A stretch of DNA of 64,000 bases from Prescottella defluvii (GTDB taxonomy: Bacteria > Actinomycetota > Actinomycetes > Mycobacteriales > Mycobacteriaceae), in the NCBI GenBank assembly GCA_029690005.1, contig CP121458.1, positions 2,418,001 through 2,482,000 on the forward strand. Direction: 5' to 3'. The stretch's first letter is position 1. Every line of letters begins with the position of its first letter. The position numbers and the translations under genes were made by a program. Shown here piece after piece: positions 60,870 through 64,000 of this stretch. The notes beneath the pieces were generated by a model. It was not told the DNA's origin. It ran no database searches and saw only the letters and a list, made by a program, of their open reading frames with translations.

Positions 60870-61961
60870 ATGACGACGGCGACACGAACGCGGACGGCGG
60901 TGGATGTGGGCATCCCCACGGTGCCGTCGGCGTCGGCGCCGCGACGGCGCCTTCTGTGGAGGGGCGCCCCGACGTGCCCGAACTGGTGGACGGTTTCGGG
61001 CGGATCGCCCGGGACCTGCGGGTGTCGATCACCGAGAAGTGCTCGCTGCGTTGCACGTACTGCATGCCGGCCGAGGGGCTGCCGGCGATTCCGTCGCAGC
61101 AGTTGCTGACCGCCGACGAGATCGTCCGACTGGTCGGCATCGCGGTGCACCGGCTGGGGGTTCGGGAGGTCCGGTTCACCGGTGGCGAGCCGCTGATGCG
61201 CCGCGATCTCGAGACCATCGTCGCCGGCTGCACGGCGGCGGTACCGGGGGTCCCGCTGTCGATGACCACCAACGCGGTCGGCCTCGAACACCGCGCCGAC
61301 GCCCTCGCCCGCGCCGGGCTGTCCCGGATCAACGTCTCGCTGGACACGATCGACCGGCACCACTTCGCCGAGCTCACCCGCCGCGACCGCCTGGACTCGG
61401 TGCTCGCCGGGATCCGGGCCGCGCAGGACGCCGGGCTCGCACCCCTGAAGATCAACGCGGTGTTGATGTCCGAAACGCTCGACGGGGCAGCCGATCTGCT
61501 GCAGTGGTGCCTCGAGGCGGGCTGCGCGCTGCGATTCATCGAGCAGATGCCGCTCGACGCCGACCACGAGTGGGCCCGCGAGAACATGGTGGACGCGCAG
61601 AGCCTGCTCGACGTGCTCGGGCAGCGTTTCGACCTGCGTGAGGCCGGCCGCGACGACCCGTCCGCGCCTGCCGAGGAATGGCTGGTGAACGGCGGTCCCG
61701 CGACGGTGGGGATCATCGCGTCGGTGACCCGTTCGTTCTGCGCGGACTGCGACCGCACCCGGCTCACTGCGGAGGGACCGTCCGGTCGTGCCTGTTCAGT
61801 GACCGCGAGGTGGATCTGCGTGGCGCGCTGCGGACCGGGGCCGGCGACGAGGAGCTCGCGCAGCTGTGGCGGGCCGCGATGTGGAACAAGTGGGCCGGGC
61901 ACGGCATCAACGCGGCGGGATTCGTCCCCCGCAACGCAGTATGGGAGCGATCGGTGGCTGA
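60870..61961 (+). CDS. moaA: GTP 3',8-cyclase MoaA (about three apparent frameshifts)
   Basis: Radical-SAM enzyme for the first step of molybdopterin synthesis. It starts [20 protein letters not shown]; a shift near 60945-60965 joins [21 protein letters not shown]-terminal [4Fe-4S] [12 protein letters not shown] in [15 protein letters not shown], and [12 protein letters not shown]. The C-terminal cluster is [14 protein letters not shown] with the third Cys in [19 protein letters not shown] after a shift near 61785. A last shift in the C-run near 61926-61930 gives the essential GG end (SMGAIGG), stop 61959-61961. Rejoined length is about 363 residues. Confidence 0.9.
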
Positions 61962-61962
61962 G

Positions 61963-62244
61963 GTGTCGGGGACGGTGGGCGCGGTGAGCGAGTCGGTGTG
62001 CACCGTCGAGGTGCGCTACTTCGCGGCGGCGGCCGAGGCGGCCGACCGGTCCGCCGAAACGTTGTCGTTGCCACTCGGGGCCGATCTTGCGGATCTGCAG
62101 GCGGCGCTCGCCGACCGCTACGGCGAACGCATGGAGAAGATCCTCGGGGTGGCGGCCTACCTCGTCGACTCCGAGCTCACCCGCGACGTGGCCCGTCCGG
62201 TCGGCGCGCAGGTGGACGTCCTGCCGCCGTTCGCGGGCGGGTGA
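61963..62244 (+). CDS. moaD: Molybdopterin synthase sulfur carrier subunit MoaD
   Basis: Ubiquitin-like 93-residue sulfur carrier. It starts at GTG 61963 ([20 protein letters not shown]), one base after the moaA stop, and ends LPPFAGG with the Gly-Gly that is thiocarboxylated. [20 protein letters not shown] and [20 protein letters not shown] fit the beta-grasp fold. Partner of the moaE product encoded on the other strand. Confidence 0.92.
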   Translation: MSGTVGAVSESVCTVEVRYFAAAAEAADRSAETLSLPLGADLADLQAALADRYGERMEKILGVAAYLVDSELTRDVARPVGAQVDVLPPFAGG

Positions 62245-62250
62245 GCCGGG

Positions 62251-63008
62251 TCAGCGCCGCGCCAGCCACTGCTCGAACGTGACGGTGCCGAACGTCTTGT
62301 CCGGCACCAGGTTCCAGCCATTGCGCAAGAACTCGCCCATGTAGCCGGGGATGCGGATGTCCGTCACCCGGCCGCGCGTGCCCGTGGCGGCCTTCCATGC
62401 GGTGGCCATCTCGCGCATCGTGAGGACCTCGGGGCCGCCCACGACGGTCGGCTCGGTCGAGGGCCCCTGCTCCGCCGCGTCGACGAGTGCCCGGGCCACG
62501 TCGGAGGTGTCGATCGGCTGGAACCGAGTGTAGGTGAAGGCGGGAACGATCCCGATCCGGGCGAAGGGCGCGCAGATCATGGGGACGAACTCGTGGAACT
62601 GCGTCGCCCGCACGATGTGCGTCGGCAGCGGCGCCTCCCGGTAGAGCCGCTCCTGGCGGGTCTTGGCCCGGTAGTACGTGAACCGCCCGCGGTCGACGTT
62701 CACGATGGACAGCAGGACCGCGTGGGAGACACCCGCCGCCGCGGCCGCCGACAGCAGGTTCCTCGCGCCCAAGCCCAAAACGTCACGGGTGCGTCGTGTC
62801 TTGCCGTCGGTGGTGTCGATGACGATGTCGACGCCGTCCAGTGCCGCGGCGAGTCCGTCTCCGCTCACCAGGTCGCCGACCACGTGCCGGGCGCCGTCGT
62901 TCGTGCCGCCGCGGCGGCTGAGGACGCGCACCGATTCTCCGCGCCGCACCAGTTCGGCCACCACGGCCCGGCCGGCGACCCCCGTCCGCCTGCCACCAGA
63001 TACGTCAT
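62251..63008 (-). CDS. NmrA/atypical SDR NAD(P)-binding protein (apparent frameshift)
   Basis: About 252-residue Rossmann protein of the NmrA/atypical extended SDR type. It starts MTYLVAGG. A shift near 62978-62985 joins GVAGRAVVAELVRRGESVRV, giving the expected glycine-rich GGxGxxGR motif. Then VVGDLVSGDGLAAALDGVDI, a central AVLLSIVNVDRGRFTYYRAK with Tyr-x-x-x-Lys, and VRATQFHEFVPMICAPFARI. Probably an oxidoreductase or redox sensor; substrate unknown. ATG 63008 or 63011. Convergent with moaD, 6 bases apart. Confidence 0.82.
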
Positions 63009-63037
63009 CATGTCGTCCCCTGTCAGTCAGGACCTCG

Positions 63038-63886
63038 TCAGCGTTGTTCGCGCCACCACGTGTCGAGCGGCGTCACCGGCACCGAACGCTTGTGCCGGGT
63101 GTTGCGGTACATCCACTCCAGCTTGTCGGCGATGTCGCTGGTCACATCCTTGCCCTCGAGGTAGTCGTCGATCTGCTGGTACGTCACCCCGAGCGCCACC
63201 TCGTCCGGCAACGACGGCCGGTTGTCCTCGAGGTCCGCCGTCGGCACCTTCTGCCACGTGCTGTCCGGCGCACCCAGCTCGCGCAGCAGCGCGGCACCCT
63301 GGCGCTTCGTCAGACCCGTCAGCGGCGTCACGTCCACACCGCCGTCGCCGTACTTCGTGAAGAACCCGGTGAGGGCCTCGGCCGCATGATCGGTGCCGAC
63401 CACGAGGTAGCCGAGCTCGCCTGCGACCGCGTACTGGATCATCATGCGTTCGCGCGCTTTGATGTTGCCGCGCACGAAGTCTCGCAGCCGGTCGCCGTCG
63501 TCGAGCAGATCGTGCATGGCCTGCGACGCCTCCGCGATGGTGGCATCGGCGCCCGGCTTGACGTTGACGGTCAGCGAGCGGTCGGGCGCGATGAACTTCA
63601 GCGCCACCTGCGCGTCGTCCTCGTCGAACTGGGTGCCGTACGGCAGCCGCACCGCGATGAATTCGGCGACGTGCCCCTCCGCACGCAGCTTCTCGGCGGC
63701 CAGCTGGATCAGGCGTCCCGCCAGGGTGCTGTCCTGCCCACCGCTGATCCCGAGCACGAAGCCCCGGGCCGGGGTGGACCGCAGATAGTCCGCGAGGAAA
63801 TCCACGCGCTGTCGGATCTCGGCGGCGGGGTCGATCGTCGCCCGGACTCCGAGTTCCTCGATGACCTGTGCACGTGGAATCGCCAT
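63038..63886 (-). CDS. nadE: Ammonia-dependent NAD+ synthetase
   Basis: Intact 282-residue NadE of the short E. coli/Bacillus type that amidates nicotinic acid adenine dinucleotide using ammonia. ATP-pyrophosphatase P-loop [14 protein letters not shown] at about 48-61; [60 protein letters not shown]; and [18 protein letters not shown]. There is no N-terminal glutaminase domain, unlike the long glutamine-dependent mycobacterial enzyme. ATG 63886 is the natural start. Confidence 0.95.
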   Translation of the reverse strand: MAIPRAQVIEELGVRATIDPAAEIRQRVDFLADYLRSTPARGFVLGISGGQDSTLAGRLIQLAAEKLRAEGHVAEFIAVRLPYGTQFDEDDAQVALKFIAPDRSLTVNVKPGADATIAEASQAMHDLLDDGDRLRDFVRGNIKARERMMIQYAVAGELGYLVVGTDHAAEALTGFFTKYGDGGVDVTPLTGLTKRQGAALLRELGAPDSTWQKVPTADLEDNRPSLPDEVALGVTYQQIDDYLEGKDVTSDIADKLEWMYRNTRHKRSVPVTPLDTWWREQR

Positions 63887-63985
63887 GGCAGAACTGTAGC
63901 GTCGGGTGCTCGACGCCGTGAACCGTCACGGCAGGATGTGACCAGGCGCCGCTTCGGCGCCGGATCAGAACTCGGGAGATCCCTC

Positions 63986-64000
63986 ATGAACAGCACCGGC
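63986..64000 (+). CDS. Start of a gene cut by the window edge
   Basis: ATG 63986 begins MNSTG, with GGGAG about 8 bases upstream, divergent from nadE. Only five codons are present, so no product can be named. A GGCGCC/GGCGCC hairpin (63945-63961) lies just upstream. Confidence 0.5.

Overview
The window is high-GC actinobacterial chromosome, most likely Rhodococcus or a close Nocardiaceae relative. Evidence: a tmRNA with the tag ADSNQRDYALAA, a resuscitation-promoting factor, a UPF0182 membrane protein, a Pks13-type thioesterase, F420-dependent enzymes, and gene order shared with Mycobacterium (fadE24-fadE23 near hisN; prfB-mscS-ftsE-ftsX-smpB; a crcB pair next to pgm). No phage, transposon, plasmid or CRISPR feature was seen. 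About thirty otherwise well-conserved genes are split by one-base shifts, typically in short G or C runs. These look like consensus indels rather than true pseudogenes, so the split genes are annotated as whole CDSs spanning the shift.

Layout. 0-4.3 kb: UPF0182 protein, Rpf with a long leader, initiator tRNA. 4.4-12.8 kb: acyl-CoA synthetase, PepSY membrane proteins, LLM oxidoreductase, FadE23/FadE24-like dehydrogenases behind a perfect palindrome. 12.9-17.8 kb: a two-component system with a DUF4173 membrane protein, small conserved genes, hisN. 18-25.8 kb: a putative polyamine locus, with PuuC-like and PuuD-like enzymes and a DUF3830 protein on + facing a PotDBCA-type ABC transporter and a tandem-domain Lrp regulator on -. 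26-31.7 kb: prfB, mscS, ftsEX, smpB, DMT transporter. 31.7-35.8 kb: two secreted hydrolases and ssrA. 36-44.7 kb: Pks13-like ACP/thioesterase protein, small regulators, fluoride channel pair, pgm, MFS transporter, MauE/DsbA redox pair, tRNA-Ala. 44.7-46.2 kb: 2H phosphoesterase, GNAT, ABM monooxygenase.

46.4-54.0 kb is the most interesting part. A clear cobalamin riboswitch on the - strand heads an operon joined by 4-base stop/start overlaps: lipoprotein binding protein, FecCD/BtuC-type permease, and an ABC ATPase fused to a FhuF-like [2Fe-2S] domain. Two tandem paralogous proteins with a conserved HFHLCIGEH motif follow. Divergently lie a CobW/COG0523 GTPase and BluB, the enzyme that makes the cobalamin lower ligand. 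Together these suggest a corrinoid uptake, reduction and remodelling module. The role of the ATPase-FhuF fusion and the two unknown proteins is inferred, not shown.

54-64 kb: MFS exporter with a divergent TetR regulator and paired operators, an RGG-tailed DEAD-box helicase, molybdopterin genes (moaE, a moaC-moaB fusion, moeA, moaA, moaD), an NmrA-like protein, nadE, and the first codons of one more gene.
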